Assembly: GCA_001632435.1 (NCBI GenBank)
Contig: KV423947.1
Span: 1,855 to 65,854 of the forward strand
DNA: 64,000 bases
From: Calocera cornea HHB12733
Lineage: Eukaryota; Basidiomycota; Dacrymycetes; Dacrymycetales; Dacrymycetaceae
Reading direction: 5' to 3'
Shown here: positions 1-11,364 of the stretch, in pieces
Numbering within the stretch: the first letter of the stretch is position 1
Layout: each line of letters opens with the position of its first letter
Notes under the pieces: model-generated
The model's input: the letters and a program-made list of their open reading frames with translations, nothing else
What the model was told of the DNA's origin: nothing
Databases searched by the model: none
Translations under genes and position numbers: made by a program

Positions 1-121
1 GTTCCCCTCTACTGTCTCTCTCTTAGGGTTACAGGCTCTTTTCCAAGAGTCTAATTGATCATCCATTAATTCTTTTCAGTGTAATATATTCTATTTTTAA
101 TGCATGAAATGTGCACTTCTA

Positions 122-156
122 CAGGTGTTAGGGTTGGGGTGTGGGGTTAGGGGTTA
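122..156. repeat. degenerate telomere-like G-rich tract
   Basis: The stretch reads as imperfect TTAGGG-type units (ttaggg, ttgggg, tgtgggg, ttagggg, ttag), with another ttaggg near position 25. TTAGGG is the usual basidiomycete telomere repeat. The copies are few and degenerate and lie only about 220 bases upstream of a housekeeping gene, so this looks like an interstitial telomere-like sequence or a promoter element rather than a chromosome end. Confidence 0.35.
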
Positions 157-375
157 GCTGGATTTGCTTCCACTACTTTGCTTCCAGTGATTTGCTTCCA
201 TTGTGTGACAGACCGGACCCTTGCTTGAAGCGCGACGCGGACCGCGCCACTGTGCCACGTGCCAAAAGCACGTGGCGAAATCGTTTTGTCTTTATTATAG
301 ATTATAGATGTAATGGACTTCGCGACTTTGCTCTCCCTCTCCCCCTCCCCCTTGCCTCCCTAGCCGCGCCAACAG

Positions 376-2430
376 ATGCCCCGCCCCGCCCTCACAGAGC
401 GCACCAACCTGCCCCCCTCCCCGCCCTCATCCCTCACAGCCTACTTCCCCCGTAAGCGCCCCACACCACTCCCACAAGAGGGAGAGAACGCCCCTCCCCC
501 TGCCGCCAAGCGCGGGGTCAAGCGCGCCCTCCGCAGGGAGCCGCGCCCGAGCGATGCCGACTATGGCGATGAGTCGGCGTTGCGGAGCAGCCCGCTCATC
601 CGGGCGCACGACGCCCATGTGGACGTTGACATGGATGAGCCGGGGAGGAAGGAGGCGGGAGTCCCCGATGTGGGAGAAGCACACATCCCGGTCGGCAGGC
701 GCCCCTTGGAGCGGAGATCGCTGCCTGCCTGGCCGGGGCTTATCAACGACTTGCGCTTGGGAGCGAGGCTCCTCCCGCAGGCCGGTACGCCCTTCCCCTC
801 CTTCCCCCGTCCCCCAAGCGCCTAACATGCCCCCCTCCCCCCTCCCCCCTCCCACAGTCCCCACCCGGCCGCACCTCCTCTCCCTCCGCTCCTCGCACCA
901 CACCGACACCCTCCGCTTCCCCTCCCTCCTCCCAACGCGGGACGCGGCGATCCCCTTCTCGCTCCGCTTCACGCACGCGTCCGCAACCGGCGGCCCGCGG
1001 CTGCTCGCGACGGCCACGGAGGAGGGCGCCGTCTGTCTGGTCAGCGCGGAGAGCAGGGGCAGGTGGGACCCACGTGAGTCATTCCTTGCTGCATCTTTGC
1101 GGGGGGAGGCGCGCTGACGCACTCGTGTGCAGTGCCCCAGTGGACCACGCTCACCCCGCACGAGAACGCCATCTTCGCACTGGCCTTCTCGGAGGACGAC
1201 AAGCTGCTCGTGCGCACCTCCTTTCCCTCCTGCATATCCAGAGCAGAGACTCACCAGCCGGGTATCATGTGACTTAGGCCACCGCCTCGGGCGACAGGAC
1301 GTGCGTGCTCACGGACGTCGAGCGCCAACAGACCGTAGTGACGCTCGAGGGCCACACGGGCAGCGTCAGGCGCGTGGCGTGGGATCCGAGCAACCCGCGT
1401 ACATCCCCCTTCCCTTCCCTTCCACAGCCCCCTCTATCCCCATCTACAAATATAGTTCACCACTAACAGCCCTGCAGAGCTCTTAGCAACCGCAGCAAGG
1501 GACGGCTCCTTCCGCCTGTGGGACGCGCGCGCCCCGGCGGGCGAGGCGTGCACGCTCGAGGTGAGGGAGGCGCATGCCCTTCCGCCTGCGGGACGCAAGA
1601 GCCGGGCTCGGGGCGCGGGGAGGAAGTGCGCGGGCCTGGCGAAGCAGAGCGTCACTGGGCTGGTGTACGCCCCGGGGAGGGAGGGGTGTGTGATCACGAG
1701 CGGGAGTGCGGACGGGTGCGTGCCTTCACACTCTCCTTCGCTTCTCGATGCGACGGGACAGTGCTGACGGGTGCCTAATGCCTCTCGCAGCGTGCTCAAG
1801 CTCTGGGACGTCCGGTCCCCCTTCGCCCCCGCCGAGCTCTCCCCCGACCCGACGCCCCTCACCTCCCCGACCCGCCGCGCACGGGGGATAATCACCCTCG
1901 CGCACTCCCCCAGCAGCTCCCTCCTCCTCGCCCTCTCCGCATCAAGCACCATCCACGCCTACTCCGCCCTCTCCCTCTCCGCCCCCGCCCCCGCCTCCGC
2001 CGCGCACGCGCTGACACACGAACGGTTCAGCGCGGGCAGCTTCTACGTGGGCATGGAGTGCAGCCCGGGCGGACGGTACCTGGCCGCGGGCAGCGCGGGC
2101 GGCGTGGCGGTGGTGTGGGATGTCATGGCCGGCCTGGCGCACCGTGCTCCAGCAGCCGGCGCAGAACTGGGTCGTATACCCGGCCGGGGCGCTCAAGGCC
2201 CTGCCAACCAGGGCCAAGGAACCGGAGCGGCAAGCGCACGCACCGGCACCGGCACCGGCACCGGCACCGGCGTGCTCCTCCCTGGCCACGCGGAGAACAA
2301 AGAGTGCGCGGCGGTCGCGTGGGCGAACGAGGACGTGCTCGCTACCGCGGGGGATGACGGGCTTGTGAGGATCTGGCGGGCTGGGCCGCAGGAGGAGCAG
2401 GCGGAATGGTGGGGCGTTCGGGCGGGGTGA
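376..2430 (+). CDS. CDT2/DTL-like WD40 substrate receptor of the CRL4 ubiquitin ligase
   Basis: Predicted WD40 protein in about six exons (376-784, then from 858 on; further introns near 1072-1130, 1206-1275, 1397-1476 and 1721-1791). The readable blades include EGHTGSVRRVAWDP, LATAARDGSFRLWD, VLKLWDVRSPF and a last blade ending DGLVRIWR. The N-terminus carries SLTAYFPRK, which resembles a PCNA-interacting (PIP) box. CDT2 recruits Cdt1 and other PCNA-bound substrates to the Cul4-Ddb1 ligase in S phase, in the nucleus. Assignment rests on the blade pattern (DVRSPF-type DxR box) and the PIP-like peptide; other WD40 proteins are possible. A (GGCACC)n stretch around 2240-2270 encodes a Gly-Thr repeat between the last blades. 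The stop lies about 400 bases from the stop of the opposite-strand gene, so the two genes converge. Confidence 0.7.
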
Positions 2431-2729
2431 AGTGCTGCTGGGGCGCTTGTGGCCTGTGTGCCACGCGCTAGATGCGGTCGACGGCCGGAGCGCCCGAGGG
2501 AGGGGCAGAGCGCTGCCCCCTTGTACAGTAATTATATGCATCCCCTATCCCTGTGGTATTTCGTGCGTAATGGCAGTGGACAGGTCACAGCATACAGTAG
2601 CTTACAACAAGTGGGTGAACGGGGGTCGCGGTTCGCGGTTCGCGGTGTTTATGTGTGTGTATGTGTGTGTGAAAAGGGGGTATACATCTCGGGATCGCGT
2701 AGTTCCGTCCTCCTCTCCTTCCCACTCAG

Positions 2730-2731
<2 letters not shown>

Positions 2732-2760
<29 letters not shown>
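2732..2760 (+). repeat. homopolymer G29 tract
   Basis: Twenty-nine consecutive G lie between the converging CDT2-like gene and the minus-strand gene ending at 2831. Such a tract can form G-quadruplexes and is prone to length change. Its printed length may not be exact because homopolymers are read poorly by sequencers. Confidence 0.9.
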
Positions 2761-2830
2761 TCGGTCCCCACGCCCTGCACCTTCCTCCCGACTCCGGTAC
2801 GCAGTCGGGGTCGCCGTCGGCCAGGGCCAA

Positions 2831-3537
2831 CTACGGAAAATCGAGCATCCTCTCGGGCTGGGCGATCTTGTCCTCCAGCGGCCCGCGCCAGCGCTGCCGC
2901 ACGGCGGGGTGGAGCAGCTGCTCGCGCTCGATCCGCGCCCAGTCTATCGGGCAGTAGTTCGGGTGATACGGCAGGTAGATCGCGAGGGCTTGCTGTGCCC
3001 GGCAGCCGCGGCTCAGCATACTGCCCACAACGGGAGGAGGGAGAGGGGGAGAGGGGGACGCACGATACTCAGCAGCTTGGCCATGAGCTCGCACTTGCTC
3101 CGCAGCCCGGCCGGCGCCCGCTCGTCCCCCGCAACGCCCCTGGCGACCCAGAGCGCGTTGGCGAGGTCGGCACAGTCCTGCGCTGGCGGGCCGGGCGTGA
3201 GCGCGTTCCGCACCCTCGCCGCGCGCGGGGGGACGGCGCGCAGCGACAGGCTGAGGCGGGCGACGCACGCGTGCGTCGCCCACTCCCCCGCGGAGGGCGA
3301 CTCCTCGCACCGCACGCAGAGGTAGTACACGCCGATGTCGTCCGAGACGCGCTGCTCCCACGTGCGCAGCGCCGTGTCGTGCCAGAGGGCGACCGGGTCG
3401 GCGGTGTCGATCCCGAGGGCGTGGGCGCGCCGCAGGTAGGCCAGCATGGAGCTCTCGTTAAGGAGGTCGATGGTGTAGTGCTCGACTTGTCCGAACTCGC
3501 TCTCGGACGCCGGAGGAGTCTGCCCATTCTCAGCCAT
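2831..3537 (-). CDS. hypothetical protein, two exons
   Basis: I do not recognise this protein. Exon 1 runs 3537-3064 and exon 2 from 2992 to the stop at 2831. The junction GTGCGT...GGGCACAG keeps frame and joins KLLSI to QALAIYLPYH, giving about 211 residues. The C-terminal part is rich in aromatic and proline residues (YLPYHPNYCPIDW), and the middle has conserved-looking Cys and His. An upstream in-frame Met at 3600 would add 21 residues. No signal peptide or membrane span is visible. It converges with the CDT2-like gene. The gene-like composition and clean splice support reality; function is unknown. Confidence 0.55.
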
Positions 3538-3600
3538 CGGCGCAGAGCCAGATCCACTGGGCGATAAGAAAACAGGGATCGCCCTCTGAAGGCCCGGCAC

Positions 3601-4782
3601 CAGGGGTGCCCACCTCCCGCATTTAAGATGGGATCAGCCATTCCTGCCGGCCGCGATGCTCATCTCCCGGGTCCCCGGTCGACGACGGAGCCTGCGCTTG
3701 CCATCTGAGTCGGGGGAGAGGGGCGCCACGGGTGCGGCCAATGTGTCGGTCTCGGACGGCGCCAATCGAGTAATAACCTCGGATGATGCCATCTGCCCCG
3801 AGTTGTGGACAGCTCCATCCAGTTATAGCGCCAAGAAGCCGTGTTTCCATTTGTTGGCGTCCCTGAGACATTCATTGTTTGCGTCGGCAGGACATCGCCG
3901 CGAGTTACTACCCCGCGCTGTTGCCGCACAGAATCAATCTGATGCAGCATGCACAGCTCGGTTGCTGCAAGCGTTTAGCAGCACCCATAAAGGCCCACGT
4001 TGCCCAGAGTTTCTTGTAGCCTCCTCGCCGAATGCATTGCTGCGGGTGATCCGTGGGCGTGACACTTACCAAAGTGTCAGGACCGGGATGGTGACCGGTT
4101 TGTGCGGGATCAGGCGGCAACCCGTCGTCTTCTTTCGCCGTATTTTTCACAAGCTCGAGAGCAAACGCTTATCAGATGCCCCTCAAACCTTGATGTCGTT
4201 CCTCAAACGTTCGCTCAAAAGCCAGACTATTCCCTTAAATTGACCGAATAATCGCCAGGAAGTTTAATCGTGGTCGAGGCAAAAGGCAAAATATACAAGG
4301 CAACTTTGCTTTTGCTTCTATCGGCACCGCACTTCGCACTCCGCTCTGTCTCCGTGGCAAATCCCGACGCACGCCGCTCGGCACGAGCTTGAGCACCGCA
4401 AACGGAACAACCTGCGTGGCGAGCTCGAGAGCGGCCTTGAGACAATCTCTGGGTAACGTCGGGCCATCGCCCTTCTTAACTCTCAATGGCCGCCGTGCTC
4501 AAGAGTACAGGGCACTCCAGGCTGGTTTTGGCACCCACATCATCTCCAGACACATGCTCTAGCGCAGCTCCGTTAGCCAAAATTTCCAGGTCACATGTGA
4601 ATCACTGCTAGGATGTTCGAAGACTTGGACCATGGGAGTCTTCGGTTCCGGTTGCTATGGGAGGCGGAGGGCTAAGAATCTATCACGCATTATACATCCG
4701 TATTAGTATACAGGAGAGCCCCAGCCAGAGGTGTCTGGCGCATCTTCCGGGACAAGCGAAATTATGCGTCGAGCTATGTTAC
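3601..4782. other. intergenic, no supported gene
   Basis: The reading frames here overlap on both strands, lack domain signatures and have no splice partners. A frame at 3950-3660 on the minus strand is weakly reminiscent of the degraded family at 4.8-6.3 kb but cannot be aligned convincingly by eye. Confidence 0.5.
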
Positions 4783-5341
4783 TCAGAATACCCGAATGAC
4801 TTTCAACGAGCTGATGTTCTCCCAGTGCCCGGAGAGGAGATGACCGACTGCAGCCCAGGAGCGGTGCTCAAGCAAAACTTCGAAACAGCCAGAAGAAATG
4901 TCATCAGGTGAGCAAGTCTCCAGAACGCTTATCATTGTATCCCAGTTGATCTTGTCATCTTTGATATTCTCAAAGATGAGAAGCGACCATTCGCACTCTG
5001 ACCATTCGTTCCTTTCGGCCGTTTCGATGCTGTTGACCACTTTCATTGCAGAAAGACATTCGTCCCTACTGACCGGCGAGGTTCGGACTGGTTGGAGTGC
5101 CTTTGATAGCACGATTCTCGTGCAGTTCATCATCGATAGCCATGAAGCGAGCAACTCGGGTTCCATCTTCGGATGCGGGAAGGATGAAATTGACACGGGC
5201 CTCGCTGTCGGTCCAAAGAAGAGTACCGTTGTTGATGACGTCAGGGCGCGAGTGCTCCAAGATCGCGAGACATATCTGGAAGGGCTCAAGACGCATACAC
5301 AGAAGCGCATCTGAGTTGGTAGGGACGCGTGCGGAGACCAT
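4783..5341 (-). pseudogene. frame-disrupted member of an unrecognised local family
   Basis: The minus strand begins MVSARVPTNSD and runs through FQICLAILEHSRPDVINNG to AIKGTPTSPNLAG, where the frame meets a stop near 5068. Matching sequence resumes in another frame as RDECLSAMKVV and ends at 4783. The downstream half has W/F-x-LL/LI and INWD positions that line up with WTARLLKEF...INWNAV of the gene at 5799-6302 and WNVALLRAM...IDFGSL of the gene at 16505-16903. No GT-AG intron repairs the break, so I call a frameshift; a sequencing error is the alternative. The family has no domain I know. Products would be about 165 residues, soluble, without a signal peptide. Confidence 0.4.
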
Positions 5342-5707
5342 ACTTTTGATACAGAGCTTTCAGCTCGACTTGGAGGGGTGAGAGGGTGTGCCGCTGCAAG
5401 CTCCCCAACGTCTGGTTGTTTACAGGCTGCAGATACTGGCCCCATCTATGGCCGTCACCTGGACTCGTTTGACATGGCGAGTGGTTGCGGCTTCCAACAG
5501 TGCTGCTCCGTGTTCGAGGCGTCCCAAGTGTCCCCAAGCCTTGCATTGGGCCAGATTGAAGCCATTTGGTCTGTAGAGCGGCTCCGCTTCGCGCACTTTG
5601 ACGAGCACACTGCTCCCAATTACTATATATCGTCGCATCGCCTGGATCAGTACACGATATACAGTTCTTTGGTGAGTGACATGACCAATCGACCCACTGC
5701 CGAACAA
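5342..5707 (-). pseudogene. probable second degraded copy of the same family
   Basis: Minus-strand frames contain MSLTKELYIVY, then a stop. A different frame holds GDGHRWGQYLQPVNNQTLGS...QRHTLSPLQ, which resembles LPLNQLQNGS...MQRCTLRPTSL of the 16.5 kb member. The matching pieces lie in different frames with stops between them and no clear introns. I read this as a decayed tandem neighbour of the copies on either side. Evidence is by eye only and weak. Confidence 0.3.
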
Positions 5708-5798
5708 GGCATCGTTACAAACGGGTAGTCACTGGGGTTCGTCACGTGCCACGTCGCACCCTCCACCACATGCATCCCCTTCAGTACAAGCATTCACA

Positions 5799-6302
5799 TC
5801 AGCTTGAGTAGCGCGCCGCGGCCTTTACCAAGCCGGGTACGCATGCCAACATCTGCTCTCGACATTCGGTCGTCATGACGCCCAAGCGGGGAGCAATAAT
5901 CGGCACGACGGCATTCCAGTTGATACATTTTTTTTCGTCGAACTCCTTCAATAGACGCGCTGTCCAGAGCCAAGATTCTTCGGTCGTGATATCGCGTCGA
6001 ACGCCGTTGACTTTGCCGTTAGCCGTTGTTGTCTCCCAGTACTCGACCGATCGAGTACTGATTGCATGCCAGGCCGTGATTGACATGTCTGGAGGATAGG
6101 TGCTTGTCATGTTGAGGATCCATTTTCCGTCTCCAGGGCGTTGCTGCGCAATGAAGTATGTGCCTGCGGAATGTGTCACGGCACAGAACACCATGCCGAG
6201 GTTGGTATAAGGTATGTTGTCCACAGTGCGATTGTAGATTGCGATATAGAGTGTGTTGGGTATGAATGGCAGGTGTGCGATCTCGGTAGGGACGGCGGTC
6301 AT
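5799..6302 (-). CDS. unrecognised 167-residue protein, lineage-specific family
   Basis: Intact intronless minus-strand frame of 167 residues, starting MTAVPTEIAHLPFIPN. The first third alternates hydrophobic residues (NTLYIAIYNRTVDN, LGMVFCAVTHSAGTYFIAQ), suggesting beta strands. The rest has WLWTARLLKEF and CINWNAVVPIIAPRLG, shared in pattern with the relatives at 4783-5341 and 16505-16903. No signal peptide, membrane span or known motif is visible. The copies lie within 12 kb of each other, two degraded and two readable, a pattern typical of rapidly duplicating fungal orphan families. Function unknown. Confidence 0.55.
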   Translation of the reverse strand: MTAVPTEIAHLPFIPNTLYIAIYNRTVDNIPYTNLGMVFCAVTHSAGTYFIAQQRPGDGKWILNMTSTYPPDMSITAWHAISTRSVEYWETTTANGKVNGVRRDITTEESWLWTARLLKEFDEKKCINWNAVVPIIAPRLGVMTTECREQMLACVPGLVKAAARYSS

Positions 6303-6947
6303 GGCTGATTGTCCTGCACCGTGAGTCAGAGGCTAGGTACGCGCCACCGTCAATGACGGTACGTACATATACCTTATATCTGTCTGAGCATGTTCAGCAG
6401 TCAAACAAGTACAGCCCTCTCTTCGCGAGTGGGAGTTGACCGTCCCCGTTTGAAGGTCGACAACCCCTTTGTCCAAGCCTGGGTTCGCCGCGGCGTTAGG
6501 GAGGCGAGGCTGACACGCGTACGCCATGCGTGTTCGCGTCCCCTTCTCAGGGCTCGGGCTTCCGTAATGCCCGTCGACCGCCGTTCGCCACATGCAGGAC
6601 ATTGTATCGATCGCCGATCTGTTTCGCTGTTCGCGCATTGCCGAATCTTCCTGTGCAAGTGACTAATTGTGGACAATGGAATCCGGACCGCCATTCTCAA
6701 AGCACTATCCATGTTATCGGTACAAACTAAATGTATGGTTACAGCGTGCCCAGAGCCCCCAAAACGCAGCATTCAAGCAGTAGGATAAATGAAAGGGAGA
6801 AGACGAGATACGCTATAGCAGGAAAATATCGTTGACTGGTGTTTTTAGCCTAATCATGGAAGCGAGTTGACGCAGATATAAATCGCAGAACCTACTGATA
6901 CAGTGCGAGAAGTGCAAAGAAGGAAACGAAGTGGATGAGTCCGAAAT
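6303..6947. other. intergenic
   Basis: Lies upstream of the small family gene and downstream of the histidine kinase stop. No supported gene or RNA; the frames on both strands lack recognisable features. Confidence 0.5.
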
Positions 6948-9900
6948 CTATGCTCGGATAGTCGGTGAACTTTTAAGGGTCGTAGATGACTGTGATGGCG
7001 GTGTCTGTGACGCTGCAATGGCGGCTTTCTTCTTTCTGATGCTACGGGCGAGCGTGACCATAGCCCGGAGGTCCTTTTCCAGAACTGGTTTTGTCAGGAC
7101 ACTGGAAGCCACCGAGTTAGTCCCGACTTGGCACAAAGGCGACGGAAACTTACCGATCAACGCCCGCGTCCAGATACTCCTGCTGATCTTCCGCCAGTGC
7201 GTTACCAGTGACGCCAACAACGAACGTATGCTTTCCGAGCTCGCGAAGCTTGTACACGACTTGGACGCCAGAGTAGAAGGGCATCTGGTTGTCCAGGAAA
7301 ACGACGCCGTATTTGTGCTCGTCGACAATCTCTTCATTTGGTTCTTCGGCAGGCGGCGTTGGAATCGCATGACCCGCGTAGAATGGATCGGCTCGTAATG
7401 TGCGCGCGGCCGCATTGGGCCCAAGCAACATGTTGAGCGCGATCGCACCGTCTTCCGCCACGTCCGCGACACAGCCTAAGCGAGTGAGCATCCGCGCCAT
7501 GAGACGTCGCGTAAGATGGTCGTCGTCCACCACGAGCACTGGCAGAGGATCTTCCGCCGGCGGTGAGGGCTGTGGCGGTGATCGCGTAGGGTTCCCTAGC
7601 GGGGGCTCGCTAGGCGAGTCGTGTGGAGTGGGCAGAGACGCAGGGAAGTTTGGCTTTCTGGGCGATGTGTTCGGTACCGCCTCGCCGTCGCTCCGGGAAA
7701 CTTGAGGAAGCAAGGGTGCGAATGACTGCCCTGAGAACGCTTCGGACATGTTCGGGGACGGCTCGCCCGAGCGGATCGTGGATGGTGACGAGACGACGCG
7801 ACGGGATGTCAGCTCAACCATTCCGTCGTGTTCAAGTATGGTCTTCATAGCCGAGTCTGAAGAGAATTCAGGAGTCTGGGACTTGCGCTAAAGAGGAAGG
7901 AACCGTACCGTCACTCAAGGGCGTATCCAGGAGCCCAGACTTGGAGCCGGTTGTGCTGGGTGTGGCGCCCTCCACCGCCCTAGCGTCGATGACGCCCGTC
8001 TGCGGCAGGGGGATCCTCATCCCGCTCACGTTCGACGGCACGGTGAAGACGGCGGAGCTCCCGTTCCTGTTGTCGGAGTCATTGAATAACATGGACGGGC
8101 TCATCATGCCCGCGTCCTCGAGCTCCTGCCGCTCCATGAGCGGGACGACAGCCTCCTTCCCGACGCCGAGGGCGATCTCGACCCAAAAGGTGCTCCCACG
8201 GCCGTGCTTGCTTCGTACGCCTAGTCGGCCGCCGGAGAGCTTGACGATGTGGCGGACGAGGGCGAGACCGAGGCCGGTGCCTTTCCCCCCCTGATATCTC
8301 CCGATCTCGGTTTGCACATACGGACTTGCGTTCCCATCAGCCACCGTCTGACTATCGGGAAGGATCAGACGCACCTGAACAGCTGGTTCGCCATGATGTC
8401 CCTGGGGCGGATGCCCACGCCCGTGTCCTCGACCTCGATCCTGACGACAATACTGTCCTGCCCCGCGGGCCTGCCCTTCCACTTCCACGGACTGGCCGCG
8501 CTCGCCCCGCTGTCCGCGCCATCCCCGCTCATCTCCGTGTCCGCGCTGCTCCTCTTCCCGCCCGCCGAGTCGTCCTCGCTCTTCCTCGGGCCTTCCCAGC
8601 GCTTGACGAGGGAGGTACGCACGCAGACTTTGCCCCCCGAGGCAGTGAACTTGCACGCGTTGCTCGTGAGGTTCGTAACCAGCTGCCGGAGCCGCATCTC
8701 GTCCCCCAGCACCCAGCCCTCGCAGTCCCCCGGGAGGGGGAGGGACAGCCCCGTCTCCTCGGAGGCAGCGCGGTTCGCCTCGTCGTCGATGCGCTTGTCC
8801 AGGAGGGTTGTGACGGTGAGCCCGCGCGCCTGGGCGGCCAGCTCGAGCGGGATGAGCATCGTGCGGATGACGTTGTGGAAGCAGAAGGGGGAGGAGATGG
8901 ACTCGAACCGGCCCGAGTCCATCCGGTTGAAGTCGAGCACGTCGTTCAGCACTGCAGGGACGTCAGCCTCCCATGCACATCGTGTGTATCAGTCATGCAC
9001 CCACCCTTGGACATCATGTTGAGACTGCCCTCCAGCGCGCCAAACTCGATATCGTCCTTCCCCCTCCAGCTCAAGATATCCGGGGCCAAGTTCTGCACGG
9101 CGAGCAAGGCCGTATTGAGCGGCACGCGGACCTCGTGGAATATATACGAGACAAAGCGCTTCTTGCTGTCGCTCGCGCGGCGCTCGAGGTCCTGCGCTTT
9201 CTCCGTGACCTTGAACTGCGCCTTGAGCTGCTCGCGCAGGATGAAGATGCGGCGCTCGGCCGTCTCGCGCATGTAGTGCACGTAGATGAGGAAGGCTTGG
9301 AAGACGATGAAGTTGACGACGTCTGCGAGCGGGCCGTCAGCCGCGGTCCACTGTCTCCCGCTCCCGCCACGCAGGCCAGGAGCCAGGGCTTGGGAGAAAA
9401 AGAGACGTACTGCGGACCCAGCTCGACCGATCAGGCAGGATCAGGATGCACATCAGTACAAAGTACGACACGGCGCCGAAGGCTGCCCAGAACCGGTGCT
9501 GCCCGAGGGCGAAGAGCGCGAGCACCGGCAGAGCTGTGGCGAAGCTGCGGAGCAAGGAGCGTGGTCAGCAGCATGTTCACCGAGGTGCGTCGGAGGAAAG
9601 GGAGGAGTGGGGACATAGGAGGCGCGGGAAGGGTAGAGAGACAGGGACGCCACCGCGGAGGATGAGGCGAGCGTAACTCACTAGAAGGTGGACAAAAAGT
9701 CCTTATTCCCACAGGCGGGATGATCGGGCGTCTCATAATACCCGCATGCCCACATGTCCCAGATGCTGAACCAGCTCCAGCACCACGTGGCGACGAGCAG
9801 GACGGGCTGGTAGACGCGCTGGAGGCGCTGGGCCCAGCGGAACTTTGGCGCGTTGAAGAGGACCATTGCGCACACTGGGATGGTGACGACGGGGGCGATG

Positions 9901-11007
9901 CCGAAGTAGGTGATCTTGTTGTAGAGGTTTAGCGGGCGCGGGATGAGCGAGATGGCCAGGATGGTGTTGAGGACGTAGAAGAGGGAGGCGGTGAAGGCGA
10001 GCTGCTTGGACGTGTACCACCACTGCGCAGCGCAACACCGTCCCGAAAGAACACAGAAGCACGTCAGCACTTTCCCAGCACGAGTGATAGATAGCACCCC
10101 GACAGGGGCAGCAATTGCAAGGTGGAAAGGCACTCACATCCCGGCGGTACGACTCCTCCTGCTCCCTGCTCCAAAAGCTCAAGTCGAAGAACCTCAGCAC
10201 GGCCGGCCAGACCGTGCGGGCGACCCAGCCGACGAGGCCGCCAAGGCTGCCCACCCACCAGAGCACGGCCGTGAGCGCGTCGGGCGGCTTGCGGGGCACG
10301 GGGCTGCGCGGCGGGGGCGGGTAGAAGAGGGTTTCTTCCACGTCGAGCTGCTGCGCTGCGCCGATGCCTGTGCGCAGCGCTTGCTCGGGGCTGGGGGCGC
10401 CGGTCCCCGGGGGAGCAGAGCGGAGGGGGAGCGACCCGTCCACGACGACCTCGTCCACGCTGTCCGTACTGCTCTGGTACACCTTCCCCCTCCACCGCAC
10501 CTCCTCCCCGCCCGCCCCATCCGCTCCACCAGCAGGGACCGTAGACGGGTACGGGTAGTTGCCCCCTCCCGCGGCCCCGAAGCCCAGCCCGACCGCCTCC
10601 TCAGCATCGAGCTCCCTCTGCCCCGGCAAGCTAGCCCCAACCCCATTATGCGTCAGCGCAGCGAGGAAGGCGGCGTCATCTGCATCCCCGGCGCCCCACC
10701 GGCCCGCCCCACCGCCTCCCACGCCCCCTCCACCGTTGAGACCGCCGGAAGCGGACGAAGGATGCGACTGGGACTGCGAGTGCGACGCCAGCACGCTGTC
10801 GTACAGCCCCTCGTCCTCAGGCGCGGGGTTGGCGATCGCGGCGCGCAAGCGGGCTAAGCGTGCGCGCCAGCGGCTCGTGAGCGCCAGCCCGGAGGGCGGG
10901 CGCGTGGGGTCGTGGTCGGCAGAGGTGCTGAGGGAGGAGAGCGGGTACGAGTCGACGATGACCGCCTCCCCGTCGTCCTGGCCCACCTTCAGGTGCGAGA
11001 TGGACAT
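6948..11007 (-). CDS. membrane-bound hybrid histidine kinase
   Basis: Multi-exon minus-strand gene of roughly 1,100 residues. A long Ser/Gly/Pro-rich cytosolic N-terminus (exon 1, 11007-10138) precedes about six hydrophobic spans (exon at 10022-9682, then to about 9411, then FIVFQAFLIYVHYM). The kinase core follows: H box FHEVRVPLN (phospho-His), N box NLTSNACKF, D box EDTGVGI, G box GGKGTGLGLALV. A Ser/Pro linker leads to a receiver domain with LVVDDDHLTRRLM, phospho-acceptor Asp in VFLDNQMP, VTGNA and LTKPV in the last exon (stop at 6948). All residues needed for autophosphorylation and intramolecular transfer are present. Such kinases feed a Ypd1-type phosphotransfer protein and Ssk1/Skn7-type regulators. 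The ligand sensed by the spans cannot be told from sequence. The splice near 9411-9418 is the least certain junction. Confidence 0.88.
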
Positions 11008-11229
11008 GCTGCCGTTCGTGCCTGTCCTGGGGAGGCCGAAGCTCGGTGCTGGCCTGAGCTGCTGGCTTGTGCGCGGGCGGAGCTGGGAGAGCGGGGTGGC
11101 GCCGAGGATGGGTGCGTGGGCGAGGTCTGGGCGGGCGGGGGGAGAGAGGGAGGGCGCGGTGTTCGGCCTTGATGGGTGCCTGGAGCCTGGGCGGGAGCGG
11201 GGCGGTTGGGGTTGGGGCTGGGGCTGGGA

Positions 11230-11364
11230 NNNNNNNNNNNNNNNNNNNNNNNNNNNNNNNNNNNNNNNNNNNNNNNNNNNNNNNNNNNNNNNNNNNNNNN
11301 NNNNNNNNNNNNNNNNNNNNNNNNNNNNNNNNNNNNNNNNNNNNNNNNNNNNNNNNNNNNNNNN
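11230..11364. other. assembly gap (135 N)
   Basis: The gap is preceded by a G-rich repeat (ggttggggttggggctgggg), which probably stopped assembly. Reading frames that cross it are meaningless. It lies about 220 bases upstream of the histidine kinase start and may hide part of its promoter or 5' leader. Confidence 0.99.

Noticed and set aside
2432..3567. Long plus-strand frames of about 300-370 codons across the G29 tract
   Set aside because: They run antisense to the spliced minus-strand gene and contain a poly-Gly run produced by the homopolymer. Open only because of high GC content.
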